Below are positions 1 through 12,481 of a stretch of DNA of 64,000 nt, piece by piece; the first letter of the stretch is position 1, and each line of letters starts with the position of its first letter. The translations under genes and the position numbers were made by a program. Location of the stretch: contig OX336388.2 of assembly GCA_946902985.2 (NCBI GenBank), positions 1,697,467,978 to 1,697,531,977 of the forward strand. Reading direction: 5' to 3'. Source of the DNA: Meconema thalassinum (Eukaryota > Arthropoda > Insecta > Orthoptera > Tettigoniidae). The notes below the pieces were generated by a model. That model was not told where the DNA came from, searched no databases, and was given only the letters and a program-made list of their open reading frames with translations.

Positions 1-31
1 CTTCGATACTTATTATGACAAGTAACTGTAA

Positions 32-62
32 CTTCGATACTAATTATGACAGGTAACTGTAA
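32..62. repeat. Canonical 31-bp monomer (reference copy)
   Basis: This copy equals the most frequent monomer type and serves as the reference for position numbers. Frequent variants carry linked changes. Type B has T at position 6 (TTCGTTAC) and usually A at 21 (ACAAGTAAC). Type C has T at 1, A at 10 and G at 18 (TTTCGATACAAATTATGGCA). Type D has A at 27 (GTAACAGTAA). Type E has only the A at 21. One CpG sits at positions 4-5, and the TCGA that contains it is lost in type B. The 31-bp length is close to three turns of B-DNA, so AATT tracts recur on nearly the same helical face. Confidence 0.95.
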
Positions 63-1047
63 CTTCGTTACTAATTATGACAAGTAACTGTAATTTCGAT
101 ACAAATTTTGTCAGGTAACTGTATCTTCGATACTGATTATGACAGGTAACAGTAACTTCGATACTAATTATGACAGGAAACTGTAACTTCGTTACTAATT
201 ACGACAAGTAACTGTAATTTCGATACAAATTATGACAGGTAACTGTAACTTCGTAACTAATTATGACAAGTAACTGTAATTCCGATACAAATTATGGCAG
301 GTAACAGTACCTTCGATACTAATTATGACAGGTAACTGTAACTTCGATACTAATTATGACAAGGAACTGTAATTTCGATACAAATTATGGCAGGTAACTG
401 TAACTTCGATACTAATTATGACAGGTAACAGTAACTTCGATACTAATTATGACAAGTAACTATAACTTCTAATCAAATTATTACAGGTAACTGTAACCTC
501 GATACTAATTATGACAAGAAACTCTAACTTCGTTACTAATTATGACATGTAACAGTAATTTTGATAAAAAATTATAGTAGGTAACTGTAACTTCAATACT
601 AATTATTATAGGTAACCGTAACTTCGATACTCATTATGACAGGTAACTGTAACTTCGTTACTATTTATGACAAGTCCCTGTAATTTCGATACAAATTATG
701 GCAGGTAACTGTAACTTTGATACCAATTATGACAGGTAACAATAACTTCGATACTAATTATGACAGGTAATTGTAACTTCGTTACTAATTATGACATGTA
801 ACTGTAATTTCGATACAAATTATGGCAGGTAACAGTACCTTCGATACTAATTATGACAGGCAACTGTAACTTCGATACTAATTATGACAGGTAACAGTAA
901 CTTCGATACTAATTATGACAAGTAACTACAACTTCGTTACTAATTATGACAAGTAACTCTAATTTTGATTAAAAAAATATGGCAGGTAATTGTCACTTCG
1001 ATACTAATTAATACAGGTAACAGTAACTTCGATACTAATTATGACAG

Positions 1048-1058
1048 GTTACTGTAAC
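1048..1058. repeat. Palindromic monomer variant GTTAC-T-GTAAC (first copy)
   Basis: Here the usual GGTAACTG has become GGTTACTG. With the following GTAAC this gives a perfect 5-bp inverted repeat around a single T. The variant is followed by ACATCGTTTC or ACATCGTTAC. It marks HOR boundaries: the units I number I-IV begin at the GG just before it (12,482; 17,453; 22,735; 28,017). It recurs across the window and probably spread with the larger units rather than arising repeatedly. Confidence 0.85.
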
Positions 1059-1678
1059 ATCGTTTCTAATTATGTGAAGTAACTGTAACTTCGTTACTAA
1101 TTATGACAAGTCCCTATAATTTCGATACAAATTATGGCAGGTAACTGTAACTTCGATACTAATTATGTCAGAAAACAGTAACTTCGATACTAATTATGAC
1201 AGGAAACTGTAACTTCGTTACTAATTATGACAATTAGCTGTAATTTCGATACAAATTATGACAGGTAACTGTAACTTCGTTACTAATTATGACAAGTAAC
1301 TGTAATTTCGATACAAATTATGGCAGGTAACAGTACCTTCGATACTAATTATGACAGGTAACTGTAACTTCGATACTAATTATGACAAGGAACTGTAATT
1401 TCGATACAAATTATGGCAGGTAACTGTAACATTGATACTAATTATGACAGGTAACAGTAACTTCGATACTAATTATGACAAGTAACTGTAACTTCGTTAC
1501 TAATTATGACAAGTAACTCTTATATTGATATAAAATTATGGCAGGTAACTGTAATTTCGATACAAATTTTGGAAGGTAACTGTAACTTCGATACTAATTA
1601 TGACAGGTATCAGTAACTTCGATACTAATTATGACAAGTAACTGTAACTTCGATACTAATTATGACAAGTAACTCTAA

Positions 1679-1711
1679 TTTTGATTAAAAAATTATGGCA
1701 GGTAACTGTAA
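1679..1711. repeat. 33-bp A-rich length-variant monomer (example)
   Basis: This monomer reads TTTTGATTAAAAAATTATGG where the consensus has CTTCGATACTAATTATGA. Counting from 1,679 to the next TTCG start at 1,712 gives 33 bp, two more than the consensus. It lacks the CpG because TTCG has become TTTG. A related 32-bp form (TTTTGATAAAAAATTATGGT, for example from 2,053) occurs once in each core block. These long forms explain why many HOR offsets are a multiple of 31 plus 1 or 2. They recur throughout the window and are inherited with the larger repeat units. Confidence 0.9.
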
Positions 1712-1795
1712 CTTCGATACTAATTAATACAGGTAACAGTAACTTCGATACTAATTATGACAGGTTACTGTAACATCGTTTCTAATTATGTGAAG

Positions 1796-3409
1796 TAACT
1801 GTAACTTCGATACTAATTATGACAAGTAACTGTAACTTCGATACTTATTATGACAGGTAACTTTAATTTCGATTCAAATTATAGCAGGTAACTGTAACTT
1901 CGATACTAATTATGACAGGTAACAGTAACTTCGATACTAATTATGACAAGTAACTATAACTTCGATACAAATTATGACAGGTAACTGTAACGTCGATACT
2001 AATTATGACAAGAAACTCTAAATTCGTTACTAATTATGACAAGTAACAGTAATTTTGATAAAAAATTATGGTAGGTAACTATAACTTCAATACTAATTAT
2101 GACAGGTAACAGTAACTTCGATACTTATTATGACAGGTAACTGTAACTTCGTTACTAATTATGACAAGTAACTTTAATTTCGATACTAATTATGGCCGGT
2201 AACTGTAACTTCGTTACTAATTATGACAAGTCCCTATAATTTCGATACAAATTATGGCAGGTAACTGTAACTTCGATACTAATTATGTTAGGTAACAGTA
2301 ACTTCGATACTAATTATGACAGGAAACTGTAACTTCGTTACTAATTATGACAATTAGCTGTAATTTCGATACAAATTATGACAGGTAACTGTAACTTCGT
2401 TACTAATTATGACAAGTAACTGTAATTTCGATACAAATTATGGCCGGTAACAGTACCTTCGATACTAATTATGACAGGTAACTGTAACTTCGATACTAAT
2501 TATGACAAGGAACTGTAATTTCGATACAAATTATGGCAGGTAACTGTAACATTGATACTAATTACGACAGGTAACAGTAACTTCGATACTAATTATGACA
2601 GGTAACTGTAACTTCGATACTAATTATGACAAGTAACTGTAAATTAGATACTTATTATGACAGGTAACTTTAATTTCGATTCAAATTATGGCAGGTAACT
2701 GTAACTTCGATACTAATTATGACAGGTAACAGTAACTTCGATACTAATTATGACAAGTAACTATAACTTCGATACAAATTATGACAGGTAACTGTAACGT
2801 CGATACTAATTATGACAAGAAACTCTAAATTCGTTATTAATTATGACAAGTAACAGTAATTTTGATAAAAAATTATGGTAGGTAACTATAACTTCAATAC
2901 TAATTATCACAGGTAACAGTAACTTCGATACTAATTATGACAGGTAACTGTAACTTCGTTACTAATTATGACAAGTAACTTTAATTTCGATACTAATTAT
3001 GGCAGGTAACTGTAACTTCGTTACTAATTATGACAAGTCCCTATAATTTCGATACAAATTATGGCAGGTAACTGTAACTTCGATACTAATTATGTCAGGT
3101 AACAGTAACTTCGATACTAATTATGACAGGAAACTGTAACTTCGTTACTAATTATGACAATTAAATGTAATTTCGATACAAATTATGACAGGTAACTGTA
3201 ACTTCGTTACTAATTATGACAAGTAACTGTAATTTCGATACAAATTATGGCAGGTAACAGTACCTTCGATACTAATTATGACAGGTAACTGTAACTTCGA
3301 TACTAATTATGACAAGGAACTGTAATTTCGATACAAATTATGGCAGGTAACTGTAACATTGATACTAATTATGACAGGTAACTGTAACTTCGATACTAAT
3401 TATGACAAG
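1796..3409. repeat. 807-bp tandem pair (26 monomers)
   Basis: Two adjacent copies of an 807-bp unit, about 1,796-2,602 and 2,603-3,409. Offset checks agree: the CTTTAATTTCGATTC monomer at 1,861 and 2,668, the TTTTGATAAAAAATT start at 2,053 and 2,860, and the ATTGATAC monomer at 2,551 and 3,358. The length is 26 x 31 plus 1, the extra base coming from the 32-bp monomer. Each copy holds one 23-monomer core block. The edges are approximate, and a few bases differ between copies. Confidence 0.85.
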
Positions 3410-4193
3410 TAACTGTAACTTCGTTACTAATTATGACAAGTAACTCTAATATTGATAAAAAATTATGGCAGGTAACTGTAACTTCGATACTAATTAATAC
3501 AGGGAACAGTAACTTCGATACTAATTATGACAGGTTACTGTAACATCGTTACTAATTATGTCAAGTAACTGTAATTCGATACTAATTATGACAAGTAACT
3601 GTAACTTCGATACTTATTATGACTGGTAACTGTAACTTCATTACTAATTATGACAAGAAACTGTAACTTCGATACTAATTATGACAGGTAACTGTAACTT
3701 CGATACTAATTATGACAAGTAACTGTAATTTCGATACAAATTTTGGAAGGTAACTGTAACTTCGATACTAATTATGACAGGTATCAGTAACTTCGATACT
3801 AATTATGACAAGTAACTGTAACTTCGATACTAATTTTGACAGGAAACTGTAACTTCGTTACTAATTATGACAAGTAACTGTAATTTCGATACAAATTATG
3901 GCAGGTAACTCTAACTTCGATACTAATTATGACAGGTAACAGTAACTTCGATACTAATTATGGCAGGTAACTGTAACTTCGATACTAATTATGACAGGTA
4001 ACAATAATTTCGATACTAATTATGACAACTAACTGTAACTTCGATACTAATTATGACAGGTAACTGTAACTTCGTTACTAATTATGACAAGTATCTGTAA
4101 TTTCGTGACAAATTATGGCAGGTAATTGTAATTTTGATACTAATTATGACAGGTAACAGTAACTTCGATACTAATTATGACAAGTAACAGTAA
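3410..4193. repeat. Mixed monomers between HOR copies A and B
   Basis: This is satellite DNA only. It starts with an AATATTGATAAAAAATTATGG monomer and the AATTAATACAGGGAACAG monomer (about 3,485-3,515), then the palindromic variant followed by ACATCGTTAC (about 3,533-3,556). Part of it (about 3,480-3,800) has the same monomer order as about 5,750-6,070. The stretch near 3,830-4,190, with AATTTTGACAGGAAAC and GACAACTAACTG forms, recurs near 19,700, 30,270 and 40,060. No gene or unique sequence is present. Confidence 0.75.
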
Positions 4194-7100
4194 CTTCGAT
4201 ACTTATTATGACAAGTAACTGTAACTTCGATACTAATTATGACAGGTAACTGTAACTTCGTTACTAATTATGACAAGTAACTGTAATTTCGATACAAATT
4301 TTGTCAGGTAACTGTATCTTCGATACTGATTATGACAGGTAACAGTAACTTCGATACTAATTATGACAGGAAACTGTAACTTCGTTACTAATTACGATAA
4401 GTAACTGTAATTTCGATACAAATTATGACAGGTAACTGTAACTTCGTAACTAATTATGACAAGTAACTGTAATTCCGATACAAATTATGGCAGGTAACAG
4501 TACCTTCGATACTAATTATGACAGGTAACTGTAACTTCGATACTAATTATGACAAGGAACTGTAATTTCGATACAAATTATGGCAGGTAACTGTAACTAC
4601 GATACTAATTATGACAGGTAACAGTAACTTCGATACTAATTATGACAAGTAACTATAACTTCTAATCAAATTATTACAGGTAACTGTAACCTCGATACTA
4701 ATTATGACAAGAAACTCTAACTTCGTTACTAATTATGACATGTAACAGTAATTTTGATAAAAAATTATAGTAGGTAACTGTAACTTCAATACTAATTATT
4801 ATAGGTAACCGTAACTTCGATACTCATTATGACAGGTAACTGTAACTTCGTTACTATTTATGACAAGTCCCTGTAATTTCGATACAAATTATGGCAGGTA
4901 ACTGTAACTTTGATACCAATTATGACAGGTAACAATAACTTCGATACTAATTATGACAGGTAATTGTAACTTCGTTACTAATTATGACATGTAACTGTAA
5001 TTTCGATACAAATTATGGCAGGTAACAGTACCTTCGATACTAATTATGACAGGTAACTGTAACTTCGATACTAATTATGACAGATAACAGTAACTTCGAT
5101 ACTAATTATGACAAGTAACTACAACTTCGTTACTAATTATGACAAGTAACTCTAATTTTGATTAAAAAAATATGGCAGGTAATTGTCACTTCGATACTAA
5201 TTAATACAGGTAACAGTAACTTCGATACTAATTATGACAGGTTACTGTAACATCGTTTCTAATTATGTGAAGTAACTGTAACTTCGTTACTAATTATGAC
5301 AAGTCCCTATAATTTCGATACAAATTATGGCAGGTAACTGTAACTTCGATACTAATTATGTCAGAAAACAGTAACTTCGATACTAATTATGACAGGAAAC
5401 TGTAACTTCGTTACTAATTATGACAATTAGCTGTAATTTCGATACAAATTATGACAGGTAACTGTAACTTCGTTACTAATTATGACAAGTAACTGTAATT
5501 TCGATACAAATTATGGCAGGTAACAGTACCTTCGATACTAATTATGACAGGTAACTGTAACTTCGATACTAATTATGACAAGGAACTGTAATTTCGATAC
5601 AAATTATGGCAGGTAACTGTAACATTGATACTAATTATGACAGGTAACAGTAACTTCGATACTAATTATGACAAGTAACTGTAACTTCGTTACTAATTAT
5701 GACAAGTAACTCTTATATTGATATAAAATTATGGCAGGTAACTGTAACTTCGATACTAATTAATACAGGGAACAGTAACTTCGATAGTAATTATGACAGG
5801 TTACTGTAACATCGTTACTAATTATGTCAAGTAACTGTTACTTCGATACTAATTATGGCAAGTAACTGTAACTTCGATACTTATTATGACAGGTAACTGT
5901 AACTTCATTACTAATTATGACAAGAAACTGTAACTTCGATACTAATTATGACAGGTAACTGTAACTTCGATACTAATTATGACAAGTAACTGTAATTTCG
6001 ATACAAATTTTGGAAGGTAACTGTAACTTCGATACTAATTATGACAGGTATCAGTAACTTCGATACTAATTATGACAAGTAACTGTAACTTCGATACTAA
6101 TTATGACAAGTAACTCTAATTTTGATTAAAAAATTATGGCAGGTAACTGTAACTTCGATACTAATTAATACAGGTAACAGTAACTTCGATACTAATTATG
6201 ACAGGTTACTGTAACATCGTTTCTAATTATGTGAAGTAACTGTAACTTCGATACTAATTATGACAAGTAACTGTAACTTCGATACTTATTATGACAGGTA
6301 ACTGTAATTTCGATACAAATTATGGCTGGTAACTGTAACTTCGATACTAGCTATGACAGGTTACAGTAACTTCGATACTAATTATGACAAGTAACTACAA
6401 CTTCGTTACTAATTATGACAAGTAACTCTAATTTTAGATTAAAAAAATATGGCAGGTAATTGTAACTTCGATACTAATTAATACAGGTAACAGTAACTTC
6501 GATACTAATTATGACAGGTCACTGTAACATCGTTTCTAATTATGTGAAGTAACTGTAACTTCGATACTAATTATGACAAGTAACTGTAACTTAGATACTT
6601 ATTATGACAGGTAACTTTATTTTCGATTCAAATTATGGCAGGTAACTGTAACTTCGATACTAATTATGACAGGTAACAGTAACTTCGATACTAATTATGA
6701 CAAGTAACTATAACTTCGATACAAATTATGACAGGTAACTGTAACGTCGATACTAATTATGACAAGAAACTCTAAATTCGTTACTAATTATGACAAGTAA
6801 CAGTAATTTTGATAAAAAATTATGGTAGGTAACTATAACTTCAATACTAATTATGACAGGTAACAGTAACTTCGATACTAATTATGACAGGTAACTGTAA
6901 CTTCGTTACTAATTATGACAAGTAACTTTAATTTCGATACTAATTATGGCAGGTAACTGTAACTTCGTTACTAATTATGACAAGTCCCTATAATTTCGAT
7001 ACAAATTATGGCAGGTAACTGTAACTTCGATACTAATTATGTCAGGTAACAGTAACTTCGATACTAATTATGACAGGAAACTGTAACTTCGTTACTAATT

Positions 7101-7334
7101 ATGACAATTAGCTGTAATTTCGATACAAATTATGACAGGTAACTGTAACTTCGTTACTAATTATGACAAGTAACTGTAATTTCGATACAAATTATGGCAG
7201 GTAACAGTACCTTCGATACTAATTATGACAGGTAACTGTAACTTCGATACTAATTATGACAAGGAACTGTAATTTCGATACAAATTATGGCAGGTAACTG
7301 TAACATTGATACTAATTATGACAGGTAACTCTAA
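4194..7334. repeat. HOR copy B of the 4.2-kb offset family
   Basis: This is the second copy of the block at 1-2,580. It carries two segments absent from copy A: 5,748-5,995 (248 bp, exactly 8 monomers) and about 6,304-6,616 (about 313 bp, 10 monomers with one or two length variants). The second extra segment is another copy of the 10-monomer module found in tandem at 9,249. From 6,621 the block contains a 23-monomer core. The two copies share rare variants such as TCAGAAAACAG (1,168 and 5,361), which supports duplication of one ancestor rather than chance similarity. Confidence 0.87.
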
Positions 7335-9248
7335 TATTGATAAAAATTATGGCAGGTAACTGTAACTTCGATACTAATTAATACAGGGAACAGTAACTTC
7401 GATACTAATTATGACAGGTTACTGTAACATCGTTACTAATTATGTCAAGTAACTGTAACTTCGATACTAATTATGACAAGTAACTGTAACTTCGATACTT
7501 ATTATGACAGGTAACTGTAACTTCATTACTAATTATGACAAGAAACTGTAACTTCGATACTAATTATGACAGGTAACTGTAACTTCGATACTAATTATGA
7601 CAAGTAACTGTAATTTCGATACAAATTTTGGAAGGTAACTGTATCTTCGATACTAATTATGACAGGTATCAGTAACTTCGATACTAATTATGACAAGTAA
7701 CTGTAACATTGATACTAATTATGATAGGTAACAGTAACTTCGATACTAATTATGACAAGTAACTGTAACTTCGTTACTAATTATGACAAGTAACTCTAAT
7801 ATTGATAAAAAATTATGGCAGGTAACTGTAACTTCGATACTAATTAATACAGGGAACAGTAACTTCGATACTAATTATGACAGGTTACTGTAACTTCGTT
7901 ACTAATTATGACAAGTAACTGTAATTTCGATACAAATTATGGCAGGTAACTCTAACTTCGATACTAATTATGACAGGTAACAGTAACTTCGATACTAATT
8001 ATGGCAGGTAACTGTAACTTCGATACTAATTATGACAGGTAACAATAATTTCGATACTAATTATGACAACTAACTGTAACTTCGATACTAATTATGACAG
8101 GTAACTGTAACTTCGTTACTAATTATGACAATTAACTGTAATTTCGTTACAGATTATGGCAGGTAATTGTAATTTCGATACTAATTATGACAGGTAACAG
8201 TAACTTCGATACTAATTATGACAAGTAACAGTAACTTCGATACTTATTATGACAAGTAACTGTAACTTCGATACTAATTATGACAGGTAACTGTAACTTC
8301 GTTACTAATTATGACAAGTAACTGTAATTTCGATACAAATTTTGGCAGGTAACTGTAACTTCGATACTGATTATGACAGGTAACAGTAACTTCGGTACTA
8401 ATTATGACAGGAAACTGTAACTTCGTTACTAATTATGACAAGTAACTGTAATTTCGATACAAATTATGACAGGTAACTGTAACTTCGTAACTAATTATGA
8501 CAAGTAACTGTAATTACGATACAAATTATGGCAGGTAACAGTACCTTCGATACTAATTATGACAGGTAACTGTAACTTCGATACTAATTATGACAAGGAA
8601 CTGTAATTTCGATACAAATTATGGCAGGTAACTGTAACTTCGATACTAATTATGACAGGTAACAATAACTTCGATACTAATTATGACAAGTAACTATAAC
8701 TTCTAATCAAATTATTACAGGTAACTGTAACCTCGATACTAATTATGACAGGTAACAGTAACTTCGATACTCATTATGACAGGTAACTGTAACTTCGTTA
8801 CTATTTATGACAAGTCCCTGTAATTTCGATACAAATTATGGCAGGTAACTGTAACTTTGATACCAATTATGACAGGTAACAATAACTTCGATACTAATTA
8901 TGACAGGTAATTGTAACTTCGTTACTAATTATGACATGTAACTGTAATTTCGATACAAATTATGGCAAGTAACAGTACCTTCGATACTAATTATGACAGG
9001 TAACTGTAACTTCGATACTAATTATGACAAGGAACCGTAACTTCGATACAAATTATGGCAGGTAACTGTAACTTTGATACTAATTATAACAGGTAAAAGT
9101 AACTTCGATACTAATTATGACAAGTAACTGTAACTTCGTTATTAATTATGACAAGTAACTCTAAGTTTGATTAAAAAATTATGGCAGGTAACTGTAACTT
9201 CGATACTAATTAATACAGGTAACAGTAACTTCGATACTAATTATGACA
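7335..9248. repeat. Mixed satellite with a shortened HOR segment
   Basis: Continuous satellite. From about 8,260 the order follows 4,220 onward: the TCTAATCAAATTATTA monomer lies at 8,704 against 4,663, an offset of 4,041. The CTCATTATGAC monomer lies at 8,770 against 4,823, an offset of 3,947. The 94-bp difference is three monomers, one of them a 32-bp form, lost near 8,745. Near 9,280 the sequence GTGAAAAAACTG replaces GTGAAGTAACTG. No other kind of sequence was seen. Confidence 0.75.
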
Positions 9249-9872
9249 GGTTACTGTAACATCGTTTCTAATTATGTGAAAAAACTGTAACTTCGATACT
9301 AATTATGACAAGTAACTGTAACTTCGATACTTATTATGACAGGTAACTGTAATTTCGATACAAATTATGGCTGGTAACTGTAACTTCGATACTAATTATG
9401 ACAGGTAACAGTAACTTCGATACTAACTATGACAAGTAACTACAACTTCGTTACTAATTATGACAAGTAACTCTAATTTTGATTAAAAAATATGGCAGGT
9501 AATTGTAACTTCGATACTAATTAATACAGGTAACAGTAACTTCGATACTAATTATGACAGGTTACTGTAACATCGTTTCTAATTATGTGAAGTAACTGTA
9601 ACTTCGATACTAATTATGACAAGTAACTGTAACTTCGATACTTATTATGACAGGTAACTTTAATTTCGATACAAATTATGGCTGGTAACTCTAACTTCGA
9701 TACTAATTATGACAGGTAACAGTAACTTCGATACTAATTATGACAAGTAACTACAACTTCGTTACTAATTACGACAAGTAACTCTAATTTTAGATTTAAA
9801 AAATATGGCAGGTAATTGTAACTTCGATACTAATTAATACAGGTAACAGTAACTTCGTTACTAATTATGACA
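9249..9872. repeat. 10-monomer module, two full tandem copies
   Basis: The module starts at the GG of the palindromic GGTTACTGTAAC variant and runs ten monomers. It holds GTTTCTAATTATGTGAAG, a TACTTATTATGAC form, a GGCTGGTAACTG form, an ACTACAACTTCG form, an A-rich GATTAAAAAATATGG form and AATTAATACAGG. Copies begin at 9,249, 9,560 and 9,873 (spacings 311 and 313 bp). The third departs from the pattern after about three monomers (CTTAGATACATATT). The same paired arrangement with 311-312-bp spacing lies inside the large HOR units at 15,900/16,211, about 21,182/21,494, about 26,464/26,776 and about 31,559/31,871. Confidence 0.85.
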
Positions 9873-12481
9873 GGTTACTGTAACATCGTTTCTAATTATG
9901 TGAAGTAACTGTAACTTCGATACTAATTATGACAAGTAACTGTAACTTAGATACATATTATGACAGGTAACTTTAATTTCGATTCAAATTATGGCAGGTA
10001 ACTGTAACTTCGATACTAATTATGACAGGTAACAGTAACTTCGATACTAATTATGACAAGTAACTATAACTTCGATACAAATTATGACAGGTAACTGTAA
10101 CGTCGATACTAATTATGACAAGAAACTCTAAATTCGTTACTAATTATGACAAGTAACAGTAATTTTGATAAAAAATTATGGTAGGTAACTATAACTTCAA
10201 TACTAATTATGACAGGTAACAGTAACTTCGATACTAATTATGACAGGTAACTGTAACTTCGTTACTAATTATGACAAGTAACTTTAATTTCGATACTAAT
10301 TATGGCAGGTAACTGTAACTTCGTTACAAATTATGACAAGTCCCTATAATTTCGATACAAATTATGGCAGGTAACTGTAACTTCGATGCTAATTATGTCA
10401 GGTAACAGTAACTTCGATACTAATTATGACAGGAAACTGTAACTTCGTTACTAATTATGACAATTAGCTGTAATTTAGATACAAATTATGACAGGTAACT
10501 GTAACTTCGTTACTAATTATGACAAGTAACTGTAATTTCGATACAAATTATGGCAGGTAACAGTACCTTCGATACTAATTATGACAGGTAACTGTAACTT
10601 CGATACTAATTATGACAAGGAACTGTAATTTCGATACAAATTATGGCAGGTAACTGTAACATTGATACTAATTATGACAGGTAACAGTAACTTCGATACT
10701 AATTATGACAAGTAACTGTAACTTCGTTACTAATTATGACAAATAACTCTAATATTGATAAAAAATTATGGCAGGTAACTGTAACTTCGATACTAATTAA
10801 TACAGGGAACAGTAACTTCGATACTAATTATGACAGGTTACTGTAACATCGTTACTAATTATTTCAAGTAACTGTAACTTCGATACTAATTATGACAAGT
10901 AACTGTAACTTCGATACTTATTATGACAGGTACCTGTAATTTCATTACTAATTATGACAAGAAACTGTAACTTCGATACTAATTATGACAGGTAACTGTA
11001 ACTTCGATACTAATTATGACAAGTAACTGTAATTTCGATACAAATTTTGGAAGGTAACTGTATCTTCGATACTAATTATGTCAGGTAACAGTAACTTCGA
11101 TACTAATTATGACAAGTAACTACAACTTCGTTACTAATTATGACAAGTAACTCTAATTTTGATTTAAAAAATATGGCAGGGATTGTAACTTCGATACTAA
11201 TTAATACAGGTAACAGTAACTTCGATACTAATTATGACAGGTTACTGTAACATCGTTTCTAATTATGTGAAGTAACTGTAACTTCGATACTAATTATGAC
11301 AAGTAACTGTAACTTAGATACTTATTATGACAGGTAACTTTAATTTCGATACAAATTATGGCAGGTAACTGTCACTTCGATACTAATTATGACAGGTAAC
11401 AGTAACTTCGATACTAATTATGACAAGTAACTATAACTTCGATACAAATTATGACAGGTAACTGTAACGTCGATACTAATTATGAAAAGAAACTCTAAAT
11501 TCTTTACTAATTATGACAAGTAACAGTAATTTTGATAAAAAATTATGGTAGGTAACTATAACTTCAATACTAATTATGACAGGTAACAGTAACTTCGATA
11601 CTAATTATGACAGGTAACTGTAACTTCGTTACTAATTATGACAAGTAACTTTAATTTCGATACTAATTATGGCAGGTAACTGTAACTTAGTTACTAATTA
11701 TGACAAGTCCCTATAATTTCGATACAAATTATGGCAGGTAACTGTAACTTCGATACTAATTATGTCAGGTAACAGTAACTTCGATACTAATTATGACAGG
11801 AAACTGTAACTTCGTTACTAATTATGACAATTAGCTGTAATTTCGATACAAATTATGACAGGTAACTGTAACTTCGTTACTAATTATGACAAGTAACTGT
11901 AATTTCGATACAAATTATGGCAGGTAACAGTACCTTCGATACTAATTATGACAGGTAACGGTAACTTCGATACTAATTATGACAAAGAACTGTAATTTCG
12001 ATACAAATTATGGCAGGTAACTGTAACATTGATACTAATTATGACAGGTAACAGTAACTTCGATACTAATTATGACAAGTAACTGTAACTTCGTTACTAA
12101 TTATGACAAGTAACTCTAATATTGATAAAAAATTATGGCAGGTAACTGTAACTTCGATACTAATTAATACAGGGAACAGTAACTTCGATACTAATTATGA
12201 CAGGTTACTGTAACATCGTTACTAATTATGTCAAGTAACTGTAACTTCGATACTAATTATGACAAGTAACTGTAACTTCGATACTTATTATGACAGGTAA
12301 CTGTAACTTCATTACTAATTATGACAAGAAACTGTAACTTCGATACTAATTATGACAGGTAACTGTAACTTCGATACTAATTATGACAAGTAACTGTAAT
12401 TTCGATACAAATTTTGGACGGTAACTGTAACTTCGATACTAATTATGACAGGTATCAGTAACTTCGATACTAATTATGACA
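9873..12481. repeat. Satellite with two core blocks before the 5-kb HOR units
   Basis: This is an irregular predecessor of the 5-kb HOR units that follow. It contains core blocks starting at about 9,977 and 11,344 and ends with the GGTATCAG monomer (about 12,450), which closes each later unit just before the palindromic boundary variant. Near 11,180 the form GCAGGGATTG replaces GCAGGTAATTG, a 1-bp loss that recurs near 16,147, 21,431 and 26,712. Only satellite monomers are present. Confidence 0.78.

Larger units (their letters stand above)
1..2580. repeat. HOR copy A, partial (4.2-kb offset family)
   Basis: This block is homologous to 4,194-7,334 and begins before the window. Positions 1-1,554 match 4,194-5,747 at a constant offset of 4,193; I noticed about four single-base differences (for example ACGACAAG here against ACGATAAG there, near 202). 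From 1,555 the offset becomes 4,441, and after about 1,862 it becomes about 4,754. Copy A therefore lacks 248 bp (8 monomers) and then about 313 bp (10 monomers) that copy B has. Markers inside include the CTTCTAATCAAATTATTA monomer near 464 and the TACCAATTATGAC monomer near 721. Confidence 0.88.
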
